Origin: an uncultured Clostridia bacterium
Lineage (GTDB): Bacteria > Bacillota > Clostridia > TANB77 > CAG-508
Direction: 5' to 3'
Assembly: GCA_934168305.1 (NCBI GenBank)
Contig: CAKPNF010000009.1
Coordinates: 1-64,000 of the forward strand
Length of the DNA: 64,000 nucleotides
Of the stretch, positions 20,783 through 30,806 are shown one piece after another. The number at the start of each line of letters is the position of its first letter. Within the stretch, counting starts at the first letter, position 1. The translations under genes and the position numbers were made by a program. The notes beneath the pieces are model-generated. The model was not told the DNA's origin, ran no database searches, and saw only the letters and a list, made by a program, of their open reading frames with translations.

Positions 20783-21070
20783 GTGAAAGTTAGTAAAGAA
20801 GAAATATTACACATTGCCAAATTAGCAGATTTGGAAATTAAAGACGAAGAAATTGAAAAATATGCACTTAATTTACAAGACATATTAGATTTTGCAGAAG
20901 TAGTAAATAATGCACCTGTTGATGGACTTGATGTTACAGTTGGTGCAAATGAAAAGAAAAATGTTTTTAGAAAAGATGAGATTAAGGTATTCGAAGATAA
21001 TGAAGCATTATTACAAAATGCACCATCAGAGGAACAACATATGTTTAAGATACCAAAAGTTATTAATTAG
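20783..21070 (+). CDS. gatC: Asp/Glu-tRNA amidotransferase subunit C
   Basis: GatC is the small subunit that holds GatA and GatB together in the GatCAB complex, which converts Asp-tRNA-Asn and Glu-tRNA-Gln to the amide forms. The 95-residue protein has the usual pattern VSKEEILHIAKLADLEIKDEE and the C-terminal EDNEALLQNAPSEEQHMFKI. It starts at GTG, supported by AAGGAGGAGAG upstream. It lies 70 bases after aspS, and a foldback element separates it from gatA. Confidence 0.94.
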   Translation: MKVSKEEILHIAKLADLEIKDEEIEKYALNLQDILDFAEVVNNAPVDGLDVTVGANEKKNVFRKDEIKVFEDNEALLQNAPSEEQHMFKIPKVIN

Positions 21071-21190
21071 TTTTTTAAATAATAGCAATCTTGCATTGTT
21101 ACACTTTACTTGAAATTTAATCAACCTACACTAGTATGCCTCATAAATTTTAAGTTTGTGTGCCTTGCAATAACTATTATTTTAAAAACT
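21069..21190. repeat. Foldback element between gatC and gatA
   Basis: The left part TTTTTTAAATAATAG pairs with CTATTATTTTAAAAA, followed inward by TGCA/TGCA-type, ACAC/GTGT and AAATTTA/TAAATTT pairs. Arms are about 45 bases with several mismatches. It begins at the gatC stop codon and ends 28 bases before gatA. Confidence 0.75.
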
Positions 21191-21218
21191 ATAAAACATT
21201 GAAGTGGGAGGAAATTTA

Positions 21219-22688
21219 ATGGATATCACAGAATTAACAGTACATGAATTGCAAGAAAAACTAAAAAACAAAGAACTTACAATAACAGAAATTACAAAAG
21301 CATATGTAGACAGAATAAATGACAAAGAAAAAGATGTACAAGCATTTGTTACAACATTAACAAATGAAGCATTAGAGCAAGCAAAAGATGTACAAGAAAA
21401 AATAGATAATGGAGAAATCATCGGAGATTTCGCAGGAATTCCAATAGGAATAAAGGACAATATGTGTACAAAAGGTGTAAAAACTACATGTAGTTCTAAA
21501 ATGCTAGAAAACTTTGTTTCACCATATGATGCAACAGTTGTTGAAAAATTAAATGAAGAGAATATGATAGACTTAGGAAAACTAAACATGGATGAATTTG
21601 CCATGGGTGGTTCAACAGAATATTCATATTTTAAGAAAACAAGAAATCCTTGGAACTTAAACAAAGTACCAGGAGGTTCTTCAGGTGGTTCTGCAGCAGC
21701 AGTTGCAGCAAACTTAGTTCCATGGGCACTTGGTTCAGATACAGGAGGTTCGATTAGACAACCAGCAAGTTTCTGTGGAGTTGTAGGTTTAAAGCCAACA
21801 TATGGACTAGTTTCAAGATATGGACTAGTAGCATTTGCATCATCACTTGACCAAATTGGTCCAATCACAAAAGACGTAAGAGATAGTGCAATGCTTTTAA
21901 ATCTAATAGCTGGACATGATGAAAGAGATACAACATCAGCAGACATGCCTAAAAAAGATTATACAAAAGCTTTAAAAAATGACATAAAAGGATTGAAAAT
22001 TGGAGTTCCAAAAGAATTCTTTGGAGAAGGTATAAATGCAGAAGTAAAAGAAACACTACAAAAAACAATTGAAAAATACAAAGAATTAGGAGCTGAAATC
22101 GAAGAATTTTCACTTGATATAGCTCAATATGCATTAGCAACATATTATATAATTGCATGTGCAGAAGCAAGTTCAAACCTAGGAAGATTTGATGGAATTC
22201 GTTATGGATATAGAACACCTGAATTCAGTAACTTAAAAGAAATATACAAAAAATCAAGAAGTGAAGGATTTGGAGAAGAAGTAAAAAGAAGAATAATCCT
22301 TGGAACATATGTGTTATCATCAGGATATTATGATGCATATTACAAAAAAGCACAACAAGTTAGAACATTAGTTATGAACGAATTTAACAAAGGATTTGAA
22401 AAATATGATGTTATATTAACACCAACATCTCCAACAGTAGCATTTGACATTGGTTCAAGGTCAAATAATCCATTAGAAATGTATTTAGCAGATATTTGTA
22501 CAGTATCTGTAAATATTGCAGGACTTCCAGGAATATCAATACCAGTAGGAGTTGATAAAGAAGGAATGCCAATAGGGATGCAATTAATAGGAAATAGATT
22601 CCAAGAAGAAACTATTTTAAATGCAGCATATACATTAGAACAAAAAATTAAATTTAGCGAAAATCATAAACCAGAATTTAAAAAATGA
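21219..22688 (+). CDS. gatA: Asp/Glu-tRNA amidotransferase subunit A
   Basis: GatA is the amidase-family subunit that frees ammonia from glutamine. The 489-residue protein has the Ser-cisSer-Lys catalytic triad region: PIGIKDNM with the lysine, [14 protein letters not shown] with one serine, and [19 protein letters not shown] with the nucleophile. I start it at 21219, since an earlier in-frame GTG at 21204 overlaps the GGGAGG ribosome site. It belongs to the aspS-gatCAB operon with foldbacks on both sides. Confidence 0.97.
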   Translation: MDITELTVHELQEKLKNKELTITEITKAYVDRINDKEKDVQAFVTTLTNEALEQAKDVQEKIDNGEIIGDFAGIPIGIKDNMCTKGVKTTCSSKMLENFVSPYDATVVEKLNEENMIDLGKLNMDEFAMGGSTEYSYFKKTRNPWNLNKVPGGSSGGSAAAVAANLVPWALGSDTGGSIRQPASFCGVVGLKPTYGLVSRYGLVAFASSLDQIGPITKDVRDSAMLLNLIAGHDERDTTSADMPKKDYTKALKNDIKGLKIGVPKEFFGEGINAEVKETLQKTIEKYKELGAEIEEFSLDIAQYALATYYIIACAEASSNLGRFDGIRYGYRTPEFSNLKEIYKKSRSEGFGEEVKRRIILGTYVLSSGYYDAYYKKAQQVRTLVMNEFNKGFEKYDVILTPTSPTVAFDIGSRSNNPLEMYLADICTVSVNIAGLPGISIPVGVDKEGMPIGMQLIGNRFQEETILNAAYTLEQKIKFSENHKPEFKK

Positions 22689-22813
22689 GACAAGTGGGAC
22701 AGACAAAAAATGTCTCATAAAAATTGTTGAAAAGTGTCGAATTTAAATAAAAACAAAAAATGACAAAATATGACACAAATAATGAGACATTTTTAGACTG
22801 TCCCAAGAGTCTC
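22687..22813. repeat. Foldback element between gatA and gatB
   Basis: Outer arms GAGACAAGTGGGACAG (22687-22702) and CTGTCCCAAGAGTCTC (22798-22813) pair with three mismatches. Inner AAAAAATGTCTCAT pairs with ATGAGACATTTTT. It starts at the gatA stop and ends just before the gatB ribosome site. Confidence 0.82.
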
Positions 22814-22830
22814 AAAAGGAGGAAAAATAG

Positions 22831-24267
22831 ATGTCAAGAAGTGATTATGAAGTTGTAATAGGACTAGAAGTTCATGCAGAGCTTTCAACAAAAACAAAAA
22901 TATTCTGTTCTTGTCCAACAGAATTTGGTTCAGCACCTAACACACATGTATGTCCAATCTGTATGGCAATGCCTGGAACACTACCAGTATTAAACGAAAA
23001 AGTTGTTGAATATGCTGTAAAAGCAGGTTTAGCTACAAATTGTGAAATATCAAGAGATAGCAAAAATGATAGAAAAAATTACTATTATCCAGATTTACCA
23101 AAATCTTATCAAATATCTCAATTTGATAAACCACTATGTGAACACGGATATATTGAAATTGAAACATCAGAAGGTAAAAAGAAAATTAGATTATTAAGAA
23201 TCCATATAGAAGAAGATGCTGGAAAACTAAACCATGACGATTTTGGAGGAGGAAGTTTAGTTGATTTAAACAGAGCAGGAGTTCCTTTAATAGAAATGGT
23301 TTCTGAACCAGATTTAAGAAGTGCCGAAGAAGTTGAGGCGTATTTAAGAAAATTAAAATCAATATTAGAATATATCGAAGTCTCAGACTGTAAAATGCAA
23401 GAGGGGTCTTTAAGAGCAGATGTCAATGTATCTGTACATAAACCAGGAACACCTTTTGGGACACGTACAGAAATGAAAAATATGAACTCATTTAGAAGTA
23501 TTACAAGAGCTATCGAATATGAAATAGATAGACAAATTGATGTGCTAGAAGATGGCGGAAAAGTAGAACAAGAAACATTAAGATGGGATGATGTATCTGG
23601 AAAAACATTTTCAATGAGAGATAAAGAAGATGCACAAGATTATAGATATTTCCCAGACCCAGACTTAGTTGCAATAAAACTTTCAGAAGAATACATTGAA
23701 AATATAAAAAACACTTTACCAGAATTACCAGAGAGTAGAAAAGAAAGATATTTAAAAGAATATGAATTATCTGAAAAAGATGCAAATATTATTACTGCAT
23801 CAAAATATTTATCAGATTTATTTGAAAGTGCAATAAAAATATGTAATAATCCAAAAGCAGTTAATAATTGGATTATATCAGATATATCAAGAATTTTAAA
23901 TGAAACTGAAACAGAACCAATTGCTATACCATTTGATGGAAATCAATTAGGAAAATTAGTTATTTTAATTGACAAAGGAACAATTAGTTCAAGTATTGGT
24001 AAAAAAGTCTTAACAGAATTATTTGAAAATCCAAGAGACCCAGAGGATATTATAAAAGAAAAAGGATGGATTCAAATCTCTGATGAGGGTGCAATAAAAG
24101 AGGTTGTTTCTAAAATATTGGAGGCAAATCCTCAATCAGTTGCTGACTTTAAAGCAGGAAAAGATAGAGCTTTAGGATTTTTGGTTGGTCAAGCTATGAA
24201 AGAAACTAAAGGTAAGGCTAATCCTAAAATGTTAAATGAAATGTTCTTAGCTGAATTAAATAAATAA
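22831..24267 (+). CDS. gatB: Asp/Glu-tRNA amidotransferase subunit B
   Basis: GatB binds the mischarged tRNA and activates its side chain with ATP before amidation. The 478-residue protein has the conserved start YEVVIGLEVHAELSTKTKIF, the zinc-site cysteines (FCSCPTEFG and HVCPICMAMPG), DLNRAGVPLIEMVSEPD, and a C-terminal helical and YqeY-like tail ending GKANPKMLNEMF. The AAAGGAGG site supports the ATG. It is the last gene of the operon and is followed by a long foldback that can terminate transcription. Confidence 0.97.
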   Translation: MSRSDYEVVIGLEVHAELSTKTKIFCSCPTEFGSAPNTHVCPICMAMPGTLPVLNEKVVEYAVKAGLATNCEISRDSKNDRKNYYYPDLPKSYQISQFDKPLCEHGYIEIETSEGKKKIRLLRIHIEEDAGKLNHDDFGGGSLVDLNRAGVPLIEMVSEPDLRSAEEVEAYLRKLKSILEYIEVSDCKMQEGSLRADVNVSVHKPGTPFGTRTEMKNMNSFRSITRAIEYEIDRQIDVLEDGGKVEQETLRWDDVSGKTFSMRDKEDAQDYRYFPDPDLVAIKLSEEYIENIKNTLPELPESRKERYLKEYELSEKDANIITASKYLSDLFESAIKICNNPKAVNNWIISDISRILNETETEPIAIPFDGNQLGKLVILIDKGTISSSIGKKVLTELFENPRDPEDIIKEKGWIQISDEGAIKEVVSKILEANPQSVADFKAGKDRALGFLVGQAMKETKGKANPKMLNEMFLAELNK

Positions 24268-24400
24268 AAACTCGTTGAACTAATGAACCAACGGGGACTT
24301 TCTTAAATTGGTTGAAATTAAGGAATTAATATATAGAATCCTAATTAATTTCAACCAATTTAAGAAAGTCCCCGTTGGTTCATTAGTTCAACAAGTTTTT
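24266..24400. repeat. Foldback element, family B, and probable bidirectional terminator
   Basis: Two arms of about 55 bases (24266-24320 and 24346-24400) pair with one mismatch. They share the GGGGACTTTCTTAAATTGG core with the element at 18824. Runs of A and T at the outer ends let it act as a terminator in both directions, between gatB and the convergent small membrane gene, whose stop codon it touches. Confidence 0.88.
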
Positions 24401-24650
24401 ATATCATTTGTTTTTTTATTCTATCAACAATAAAACCACAAATAACAAATTCTATTCCAAAAATTAAACTTAATCTAAATAAGATAAAACCTATAGTAAA
24501 AAGAATAGGAATTGTAAAAGAAAAATTATATGTAACAAGGATTGCAAGAGAAATAAGGCAAATCATAAGGCAAAATTTCAATCCATAACTCATAATCATT
24601 TTAGTTAATTTATCCAAGTTTTTAAAAGTATAAAAAATATTTTTAAACAT
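24399..24650 (-). CDS. Small membrane protein of unknown function
   Basis: The 83-residue protein has an N-terminal amphipathic stretch and two strong hydrophobic segments at about 23-40 and 45-73, ending in basic DRIKKQMI. I do not recognise a family. The start is taken at 24650 because a nearer GTG at 24659 is part of the AGGTGAT ribosome site. It is convergent with gatB and lies downstream of rpsT on the same strand, separated from it by a terminator. Confidence 0.65.
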   Translation of the reverse strand: MFKNIFYTFKNLDKLTKMIMSYGLKFCLMICLISLAILVTYNFSFTIPILFTIGFILFRLSLIFGIEFVICGFIVDRIKKQMI

Positions 24651-24787
24651 AATTATCACCTATATAAATGATATCACCTATAATTATAAACATCAATGGA
24701 AATTTGTGTCATTGGTTATCTTAATTTTGTAGATAGTTTATATGATATGAGTGAAGAAAATATATAATTTTTTTTAATATGAAAGAC

Positions 24788-24823
24788 AAAAAAAGAATTT
24801 CTGTATAATAGAAATTCTTTTTT
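24788..24823. terminator. Bidirectional terminator after rpsT
   Basis: AAGAATTTC (24793-24801) and GAAATTCTT (24811-24819) are perfect arms flanked by runs of A on the left and T on the right, which serve minus-strand and plus-strand transcription respectively. Confidence 0.88.
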
Positions 24824-24858
24824 AAAACAAAAACTATGCATAATTTTCATTTTTTAGC

Positions 24859-25125
24859 CTAAGCTATAGCTGCATTTAATTTTTTTGATAAACTTGATTT
24901 TTTTCTAGCTGCTGTATTTTTAACAATAACACCTTTTGTGCAAGCTTGATCGATTTTTTTTGTAGCTTCTGAAAATAAAGTTTTAGCTTCTTCAATATTT
25001 CCAGCTTCAATAGCTTGTTCAAATTTCTTAACAGCTGTTTTGTATGCAGATTTTATCATATTATTTCTTAAAGTTTTCTTTTCAATTACTTTAACTCTTT
25101 TTTTTGCTGATTTAATATTTGGCAT
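24859..25125 (-). CDS. rpsT: 30S ribosomal protein S20
   Basis: S20 is a basic helical protein that binds 16S rRNA early in 30S assembly. The 88-residue sequence begins [20 protein letters not shown] and ends in an alanine- and lysine-rich tail, as expected. The start follows a GGAGGTG site on the minus strand. It stands alone, divergent from the S10 operon and followed by a strong terminator. Confidence 0.96.
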   Translation of the reverse strand: MPNIKSAKKRVKVIEKKTLRNNMIKSAYKTAVKKFEQAIEAGNIEEAKTLFSEATKKIDQACTKGVIVKNTAARKKSSLSKKLNAAIA

Positions 25126-25235
25126 GTTTGCACCTCCTCTTAGTCTTTATTGTATAATAACATAGACTATTTTAGCATATATTTCTTGTTTTGGCAAGAG
25201 ATTTACAGAAAATTATTAAAATATTACAAAATCTG

Positions 25236-25264
25236 TTGACATACGGATAAAAGCATTGTATAAT
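25236..25264 (+). promoter_or_regulatory. S10 operon promoter
   Basis: TTGACA (25236-25241), a 17-base spacer and TATAAT (25259-25264) form a perfect consensus sigma-A promoter in front of the long rpsJ leader. Confidence 0.92.
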
Positions 25265-25269
25265 ATATA

Positions 25270-25530
25270 AGCATGAATTGAGCGATGAAGCTGAATGTGG
25301 CTACACTCTTACGGAAGTAATGGTGGAGGGAACTTCAGTGGAGTATGTCATGGCAAAGACCAGGCGGTAAGTTTAAATAAATTAGCACTTATCCCAGAAT
25401 TATCATGCATATTTTGGGTTTAAATAAAGGGTGATTACAAAACACCAGAGTGCGTTTTAACTTGCCAAGGTAATTTAGATAGCAAACTAAGCTATCAACG
25501 GGGAAAACCCAAAAATAAAATTTATATAAG
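25270..25530 (+). promoter_or_regulatory. Structured S10 operon leader RNA
   Basis: About 260 bases between the promoter and rpsJ hold no gene but are unusually rich in G and C for this genome. GCATGAATT near 25271 can pair with AATTATCATGC near 25400-25410. Inside are a TTAC-GGAA-GTAA hairpin near 25312-25323 and a GTAAGT/ACTTAT stem. A GGGAAAACCC hairpin lies just upstream of the ribosome site. By analogy with L4-controlled S10 leaders it is probably an autoregulatory element, but I could not match it to a named RNA family. Confidence 0.65.
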
Positions 25531-25544
25531 GAGGGAAAATTACA

Positions 25545-25871
25545 ATGGCAAAAACAACAGTTGTAACAAGTGAAAAAATTAGAATAAGATTAAAAGCTTA
25601 TGACCATGTAGTTTTAGATCAGTCTGCTGAGAAGATAGTAGAAACAGCTAAAAAAACAGGAGCAAAAGTTTCAGGTCCTATTCCATTACCAACACAAAAA
25701 GAAGTTGTAACAATCTTACGTTCTCCACACAAATATAAAGATTCAAGAGAACAATTTGAAATGAGAACACATAAAAGAGTTATAGATATTCTTTACCCAA
25801 CACAAAAAACAGTTGATAATCTAATGAAATTAGAATTACCAGCAGGTGTTGATATAGAAATAAAATTATAA
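25545..25871 (+). CDS. rpsJ: 30S ribosomal protein S10 (NusE)
   Basis: S10 is part of the 30S head and, as NusE, a partner of NusB and NusG in antitermination. The 108-residue protein contains [25 protein letters not shown] and the loop [20 protein letters not shown] typical of the family. It is a few residues longer at the N-terminus than E. coli S10. It opens the 17 kb ribosomal cluster after a GGAGGG site. Confidence 0.97.
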   Translation: MAKTTVVTSEKIRIRLKAYDHVVLDQSAEKIVETAKKTGAKVSGPIPLPTQKEVVTILRSPHKYKDSREQFEMRTHKRVIDILYPTQKTVDNLMKLELPAGVDIEIKL

Positions 25872-25966
25872 TTAATTATTACATTAATTAAAAAACATCA
25901 AACCAAGCTGATTTGGTACAAAATACTAAATATAAAAATCAGCCAATAGTTAGGAGGAAATTTAAA

Positions 25967-26602
25967 ATGAAAAAAGGAATAATCGGAAGAAAAGTTGGAA
26001 TGACACAAATCTTTGATGAAAAAGGAAATGTAATTCCAGTAACAGTTATAGAAGCTGGACCATGTGTAGTAGCACAAGTAAAAACAGTAGAAACTGATGG
26101 ATATGATGCTTTACAATTAGGATTCGGTGAAGTAAAAGATAAACATATAAACAAACCAGAAAAAGGACATTTTGCAAAAGCTGGTCTTGAAGCTAAAAAA
26201 CACTTAAGAGAATTTAGATTGGAATCAGTTGAAGGTGTTAAAGTTGGAGACGAAGTTAAAGCAGATGTATTTGAAGCTGGAGAAAAAGTAGATGTTCAAG
26301 GAACATCAAAAGGAAAAGGATTCCAAGGTGTTATCAAAAGACATGGACAACACAGAGGACCTATGGGACATGGTTCTATGTACCACAGAAGACCAGGTTC
26401 AATGGGATCTACATCAACACCAGGTAGAGTATTTAAAGGTAAAAAATTACCAGGACATATGGGAAGAGTTACAATTACAATACAAAACTTAGATGTTGTA
26501 AGAGTAGATATGGATAAGAATGTAATCTTATTAAAAGGTAGTGTTCCAGGAGCAAAAGGATCTATCTTAAAAATAAAATCAGCTGTAAAGGCTACTAAAT
26601 AG
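25967..26602 (+). CDS. rplC: 50S ribosomal protein L3
   Basis: L3 is a primary 23S rRNA binder near the peptidyl-transferase entrance. The 211-residue protein starts [18 protein letters not shown] and has the long loop with [22 protein letters not shown] use the ATG at 25967 after TAGGAGG; an in-frame GTG at 25913 is upstream of that site and encodes no L3 sequence. A weak AATCAGC-type stem lies in the gap before it. Confidence 0.97.
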   Translation: MKKGIIGRKVGMTQIFDEKGNVIPVTVIEAGPCVVAQVKTVETDGYDALQLGFGEVKDKHINKPEKGHFAKAGLEAKKHLREFRLESVEGVKVGDEVKADVFEAGEKVDVQGTSKGKGFQGVIKRHGQHRGPMGHGSMYHRRPGSMGSTSTPGRVFKGKKLPGHMGRVTITIQNLDVVRVDMDKNVILLKGSVPGAKGSILKIKSAVKATK

Positions 26603-26622
26603 AAGGAAGGAGGAAATACGAA

Positions 26623-27246
26623 ATGCCAAAAGTAGATGTATACGATATAAAAGGTAAAAAAGTAAGTGATGTTGAATTAGCTGAAAATATATTTGGAATT
26701 GAACCAAACGAAGCTATAGTACATAGCGTTTTAGTTAACTATTTAGCTAATCAAAGACAAGGTACACAAAGTACAAAAACAAGAGCAGAAGTACGTGGTG
26801 GTGGTAGAAAGCCATGGAGACAAAAAGGAACAGGTAGAGCAAGACAAGGAAGTATTAGAGCTCCACAATGGGTAAAAGGTGGTATAGCTTTAGGTCCAAA
26901 ACCTCGTTCATACAAATATACTGTTAATAAAAAAGAAAGAAGATTAGCAATTAAATCTTTATTAAGTTCTAAAGTAATTGAAAAAGAATTAACAGTTGTT
27001 GATAAATTAGAATTATCAGAAATTAAAACAAAAACAATGGTAAAAGCATTAGCAGATTTAAAAGTTGAAGGAAAAACATTAATCGTTTTAGCTGATAAAA
27101 ATGAAAATGTTTTAATGTCATCAAGAAACATCGAAGGAGTTAAAACAATTTTATTAAATAATATAAATGTATTTGATTTATTAAAATACAATAACTTAGT
27201 TTTACCTCTAGAAACTGTTAAGAAAATTGAGGAGGTGTACGCATAA
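26623..27246 (+). CDS. rplD: 50S ribosomal protein L4
   Basis: L4 lines the peptide exit tunnel and in several bacteria represses its own S10 operon through the leader RNA. The 207-residue protein has the tunnel loop with RQGTQSTKTRAEVRGGGRKP and WRQKGTGRARQGSIRAPQW. Its TAA overlaps the rplW ATG by one base, so the two are translationally coupled. Confidence 0.97.
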   Translation: MPKVDVYDIKGKKVSDVELAENIFGIEPNEAIVHSVLVNYLANQRQGTQSTKTRAEVRGGGRKPWRQKGTGRARQGSIRAPQWVKGGIALGPKPRSYKYTVNKKERRLAIKSLLSSKVIEKELTVVDKLELSEIKTKTMVKALADLKVEGKTLIVLADKNENVLMSSRNIEGVKTILLNNINVFDLLKYNNLVLPLETVKKIEEVYA

Positions 27247-27593
27247 TGAGACCAGAAGAAATTATAATTGCACCAGTTGTTACTGAAAAAAGTAATGATG
27301 AATTACAACAAGGAAAATACACATTCAAAGTAAATAAAAAGGCTACAAAAGTTGAAATAGCGAAAGCTGTTGAAAAACTTTTTGAAGTTAGAGTATTAAA
27401 AGTAAATACAATGACAGTTAATGGAAAAACAAAAAGAGTTGGATACCATACAGGTAAAACTTCAGATTGGAAAAAAGCTATTGTTACAATAGATACAGAT
27501 CCAGCAGAAGCATCTTACTTAGCTAAAGGTGGTAAAGCAACTAAAGCTACTAAAAAATTCAAAGATTCTATTGATGAATTTATGGGAGCATAA
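27246..27593 (+). CDS. rplW: 50S ribosomal protein L23
   Basis: L23 sits at the tunnel exit and docks trigger factor and SRP. The 115-residue protein has IIAPVVTEKSNDELQQGKYT and FKVNKKATKVEIAKAVEKLF. It extends about 15-20 residues beyond the usual length with a lysine-rich, acidic-ended tail. Its ATG overlaps the rplD stop. Confidence 0.96.
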   Translation: MRPEEIIIAPVVTEKSNDELQQGKYTFKVNKKATKVEIAKAVEKLFEVRVLKVNTMTVNGKTKRVGYHTGKTSDWKKAIVTIDTDPAEASYLAKGGKATKATKKFKDSIDEFMGA

Positions 27594-27596
27594 TCA

Positions 27597-27721
27597 AAAT
27601 CGATAAAAAACAGAAATCTGCACATTTTGGTTATCCAGTCCAGATTTTGACGTACCAACGTATGTCTTCAAGTTGTACTGACTAATCCAAAATGCACATT
27701 TTACTATTTTTAATCAATTTT
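27597..27721. repeat. Foldback element, family A (rplW-rplB gap)
   Basis: Outer AAAATCGATAAAAA pairs with TTTTTAATCAATTTT, and inner GCACATTTTGG pairs with CCAAAATGC plus GACTAAT/GTTATCC-type weaker pairs. The right end GCACATTTTACTATTTTTAA is nearly the same as in the element at 32681. Downstream, up to rplB, a CGGG-AAAGAA-CCCG hairpin near 27738-27752 is the only other structure seen. Confidence 0.8.
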
Positions 27722-27861
27722 ATAAAATAATGAATATCGGGAAAGAACCCGGAGAATAAAGAATATCTGTTATGCGGAGCAGGAAAAATATCCGTAAATA
27801 AGTAGAGAAGAGAATTTAGCAAAAACGAAGTTTTTTATAAATTCGAGAAAGGAAAAGAAAA

Positions 27862-28689
27862 ATGGGAATGAAACATTTTAGTGCATACACACCATCAAGA
27901 AGAAACATGACAGTTTCAGACTTTGCTGAAATAACAAAGAAAACACCAGAAAAATCTTTACTTGCAAAAAAGAAAGAAAAAGCTGGAAGAAACAGTTATG
28001 GTAGAATAACAGTAAGACATCAAGGTGGAGGAAACAGACAAAAATATAGAATAATAGATTTTAAAAGAAGAAAAGATAACATGGAAGCAACAGTTATCGG
28101 TATAGAATATGATCCAAACAGAAGTGCAAATATAGCATTAATCCAATATGAAGATGGAGAAAAAGCATATATATTAGCACCACAAGGATTAACAGATGGA
28201 GACAAAGTAATATCTGGAGAAACATCTGATATAAAAGTTGGAAATTGCATGCCAATCGACAGCATTCCAGTAGGTACATTAATCCACAATATCGAATTAA
28301 ATCCAGGACAAGGTGGAAAATTAGTAAGAACAGCTGGACAAAGTGCTCAATTAATGGCTAAAGAAGGAAAATATGCAACATTAAGATTACCATCAGGAGA
28401 AATGAGAAAAGTTTTAGCTAAATGTAGAGCAACAATAGGAGTTATAGGAAACGCAGACCATGAAAACGTTAAAATCGGTAAAGCCGGAAGAAAACGTCAC
28501 ATGGGATGGAGACCAGAAGTTAGAGGTTCTGTAATGAACCCAGTAGATCACCCACATGGTGGTGGTGAAGGTAGAGCTCCAGTAGGACACGCAGGTCCAA
28601 TGACACCTTGGGGTAAACCAGCTCTTGGATATAAAACAAGAAATAAAAAGAAATCTACAAACAAATTTATTGTTAAACGTAGAAAATAA
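27862..28689 (+). CDS. rplB: 50S ribosomal protein L2
   Basis: L2 is needed for subunit joining and for the peptidyl-transferase centre. The 275-residue protein begins [17 protein letters not shown] and has [20 protein letters not shown]. It also has the conserved C-terminal [19 protein letters not shown] with the essential histidine. It follows an unusually long gap of 268 bases for this operon, most of it a foldback element. Confidence 0.97.
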   Translation: MGMKHFSAYTPSRRNMTVSDFAEITKKTPEKSLLAKKKEKAGRNSYGRITVRHQGGGNRQKYRIIDFKRRKDNMEATVIGIEYDPNRSANIALIQYEDGEKAYILAPQGLTDGDKVISGETSDIKVGNCMPIDSIPVGTLIHNIELNPGQGGKLVRTAGQSAQLMAKEGKYATLRLPSGEMRKVLAKCRATIGVIGNADHENVKIGKAGRKRHMGWRPEVRGSVMNPVDHPHGGGEGRAPVGHAGPMTPWGKPALGYKTRNKKKSTNKFIVKRRK

Positions 28690-28720
28690 GATTAGAAAAT
28701 ATAAAATAGCGATTTGTTAC

Positions 28721-28744
28721 CCGAAAATTTCAAATAATTTTCGG
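28721..28744 (+). other. Hairpin between rplB and rpsS
   Basis: CCGAAAATT and AATTTTCGG are perfect 9-base arms with a 6-base loop; weaker pairs extend outward. There is no T-run, so it is more likely a processing or translational element than a terminator. Confidence 0.6.
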
Positions 28745-28779
28745 ATGGCAATTAGCAATATGAAGGGAGAACATGGTAT

Positions 28780-29061
28780 ATGTCTAGATCAAGCAAGAAA
28801 AAACCATTCGTTCAAGAAAAACTATTAAAAAGAATAGAAGCAATGAACGAAACAGGAAGCAAAGAAGTTCTAAAAACATGGTCAAGAGCTTCAACAATAT
28901 ATCCACAAATGGTTGGTCATACAATAGCTGTACATGATGGAAGAAAACACGTTCCAGTATATATAGCTGAAGAAATGATCGGTCATAAATTAGGTGAATT
29001 TGCTCCAACAAGAACATTTAAAGGTCATGCTGGAGACAAAAAATCAACAGTTAAAAAATAA
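28780..29061 (+). CDS. rpsS: 30S ribosomal protein S19
   Basis: S19 lies in the 30S head near S13. The 93-residue protein begins [19 protein letters not shown] and has the conserved [20 protein letters not shown] and the C-terminal [16 protein letters not shown]. The start is the ATG at 28780; another ATG at 28773 is out of this frame. It begins 90 bases after rplB. Confidence 0.97.
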   Translation: MSRSSKKKPFVQEKLLKRIEAMNETGSKEVLKTWSRASTIYPQMVGHTIAVHDGRKHVPVYIAEEMIGHKLGEFAPTRTFKGHAGDKKSTVKK

Positions 29062-29114
29062 GAAATACGATAAATAAAGGTGTACCCACCTAATAAAAAA
29101 AGGAGGTAAGAAAA

Positions 29115-29471
29115 GTGGAAGAAACACTAGTAAAAGAAGCAAGAGCAACACTTAAATTTGCAAGAATATCATCTAGAAAAGTTAAAATAGTTGCAGATTT
29201 AATAAGAGGAAAAGATGTTGATGAAGCATTAGCTATAATGAAATTTACACCTAAAGCATCATCAGAAGTATTAGAAAAATTATTAAAATCAGCAATTGCA
29301 AATGCTGAAAATAATCATGATATGAAACATGAAAACTTATATGTTGCTGAAATATTTGCAAACCAAGGTCCAACATTAAAGAGAATTAGACCAGCTGCAA
29401 AAGGTTCAGCAGTAAGAATTAGAAAAAGAACAAGTCATATAACAATAGTATTAAAAGAAAAGGAGGCTTAA
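29115..29471 (+). CDS. rplV: 50S ribosomal protein L22
   Basis: L22 contributes the beta hairpin that narrows the exit tunnel. The 118-residue protein has [20 protein letters not shown] and the C-terminal [20 protein letters not shown]. It starts at GTG 9 bases after AAGGAGG. A GAGG site for rpsC lies inside its last codons. Confidence 0.96.
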   Translation: MEETLVKEARATLKFARISSRKVKIVADLIRGKDVDEALAIMKFTPKASSEVLEKLLKSAIANAENNHDMKHENLYVAEIFANQGPTLKRIRPAAKGSAVRIRKRTSHITIVLKEKEA

Positions 29472-29478
29472 TTTAACC

Positions 29479-30135
29479 ATGGGTCAAAAAGTACATCCAA
29501 CAGGTGCAAGAGTTGGTATAATAAAAGATTGGAACTCTAAATGGTATGCAGATTCTAAAAACTTCGCAGATTATTTAGTAGAAGATCAAAAAATTCGTAA
29601 ATTTTTAAAGAAAAAATTATTTGCCGCTGGTATTTCAAAAATTGAAATCGAAAGAACAGCAAAAATGGTAAAAATTAATTTATATACAGCTAAACCAGGA
29701 ATCGTAATTGGTAAAGGTGGAGCTGGTGTAGAAACAGTAAAAGCAGAAGTTGCTAAATTAATAGGTAAAGATGTTAACTTAAACATAGTTGAAGTTAAAA
29801 ACATCGATACAGATGCACAATTAGTTGCAGAAAATATTGCAGGACAATTAGAAAGAAGAATTTCATTCAGAAGAGCTATGAAACAATGTATGCAAAAAGC
29901 TACAAAAGCTGGAGCTTTAGGTATAAAAACAGCTGTATCAGGAAGATTAGGTGGAGCTGACATGGCAAGAACTGAATTCTATAAAGAAGGAAACATTCCA
30001 TTACAAACTTTAAGAGCTGATATAGATTATGGATTTGCAGAAGCAGATACAACATATGGAAAAATCGGTGTAAAAGTTTGGATATATAAAGGAGAAGTTC
30101 TTCCAACTAAGAAAATGGAAGGAGGAGACCAATAA
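29479..30135 (+). CDS. rpsC: 30S ribosomal protein S3
   Basis: S3 forms part of the mRNA entry site. The 218-residue protein begins [20 protein letters not shown], has the KH-domain segment [19 protein letters not shown], and the C-terminal domain with [18 protein letters not shown]. Its TAA overlaps the rplP ATG by one base. Confidence 0.97.
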   Translation: MGQKVHPTGARVGIIKDWNSKWYADSKNFADYLVEDQKIRKFLKKKLFAAGISKIEIERTAKMVKINLYTAKPGIVIGKGGAGVETVKAEVAKLIGKDVNLNIVEVKNIDTDAQLVAENIAGQLERRISFRRAMKQCMQKATKAGALGIKTAVSGRLGGADMARTEFYKEGNIPLQTLRADIDYGFAEADTTYGKIGVKVWIYKGEVLPTKKMEGGDQ

Positions 30136-30575
30136 TGCCATTAATGCCAAAAAGAACAAAACATAGAAAAATGCAAAAAGGTAGAATGAGAGGAAAAGCA
30201 ACAAGAGGAAATAGAGTTACAGATGGAGAATACGGAATACAAGCTGTAACAGCAGGTTTGATCACAAGTAATCAAATTGAAGCAGCCAGAATTGCTATGA
30301 CTCGTTATATAAAAAGAGGTGGAAAAGTTTGGATTAAAATATTCCCAGACAAACCAATAACTTCTAAACCAATCGGTACTCGTATGGGTAAAGGTAAAGG
30401 TGCTCCAGAATATTGGGTAGCTGTTGTAAAACCAGGAAGAGTAATGTTTGAAATTGCTGGTGTACCAGAAGAAACAGCTAGAGAAGCCTTAAGATTAGCA
30501 ATGAATAAACTACCTAATAAAACAAAATTCGTTGCCAGAGAAACTGAAAAGGTAGGTGGAAATGATGAAGATTAG
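30135..30575 (+). CDS. rplP: 50S ribosomal protein L16
   Basis: L16 organises the A-site tRNA pocket. The 146-residue protein begins [20 protein letters not shown] and has [20 protein letters not shown] followed by the [17 protein letters not shown] segment. It is coupled to rpsC by a one-base overlap and overlaps the start of rpmC by about 11 bases. Confidence 0.97.
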   Translation: MPLMPKRTKHRKMQKGRMRGKATRGNRVTDGEYGIQAVTAGLITSNQIEAARIAMTRYIKRGGKVWIKIFPDKPITSKPIGTRMGKGKGAPEYWVAVVKPGRVMFEIAGVPEETAREALRLAMNKLPNKTKFVARETEKVGGNDED

Positions 30576-30768
30576 TAAAATAAGAGAAATGTCTTCACCA
30601 GATTTAGAAAAAGAATTAGGTGAACTAAAAACAGAATTATTTAAATTAAAATTTAGTTTAGCTACAAATGGATTAGACAATCCAATGAAAATAAAAGAAG
30701 TTAAAAAAGATATAGCTAAAATAAATACTGTATTAACAGAAAGAAAAATAGCAGAAGCTAAAGCTTAG
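30565..30768 (+). CDS. rpmC: 50S ribosomal protein L29
   Basis: L29 sits by L23 at the tunnel exit. The 67-residue helical protein has [19 protein letters not shown] and the C-terminal [15 protein letters not shown]. The start is chosen at 30565 because the AGGTGG site at 30554-30559 gives it the better spacing; ATG 30562 is also possible. The gene overlaps the end of rplP. Confidence 0.94.
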   Translation: MKISKIREMSSPDLEKELGELKTELFKLKFSLATNGLDNPMKIKEVKKDIAKINTVLTERKIAEAKA

Positions 30769-30806
30769 ATTTAGTATGTAAAAATTTTTAAAAATTTTTG
30801 AATGAG

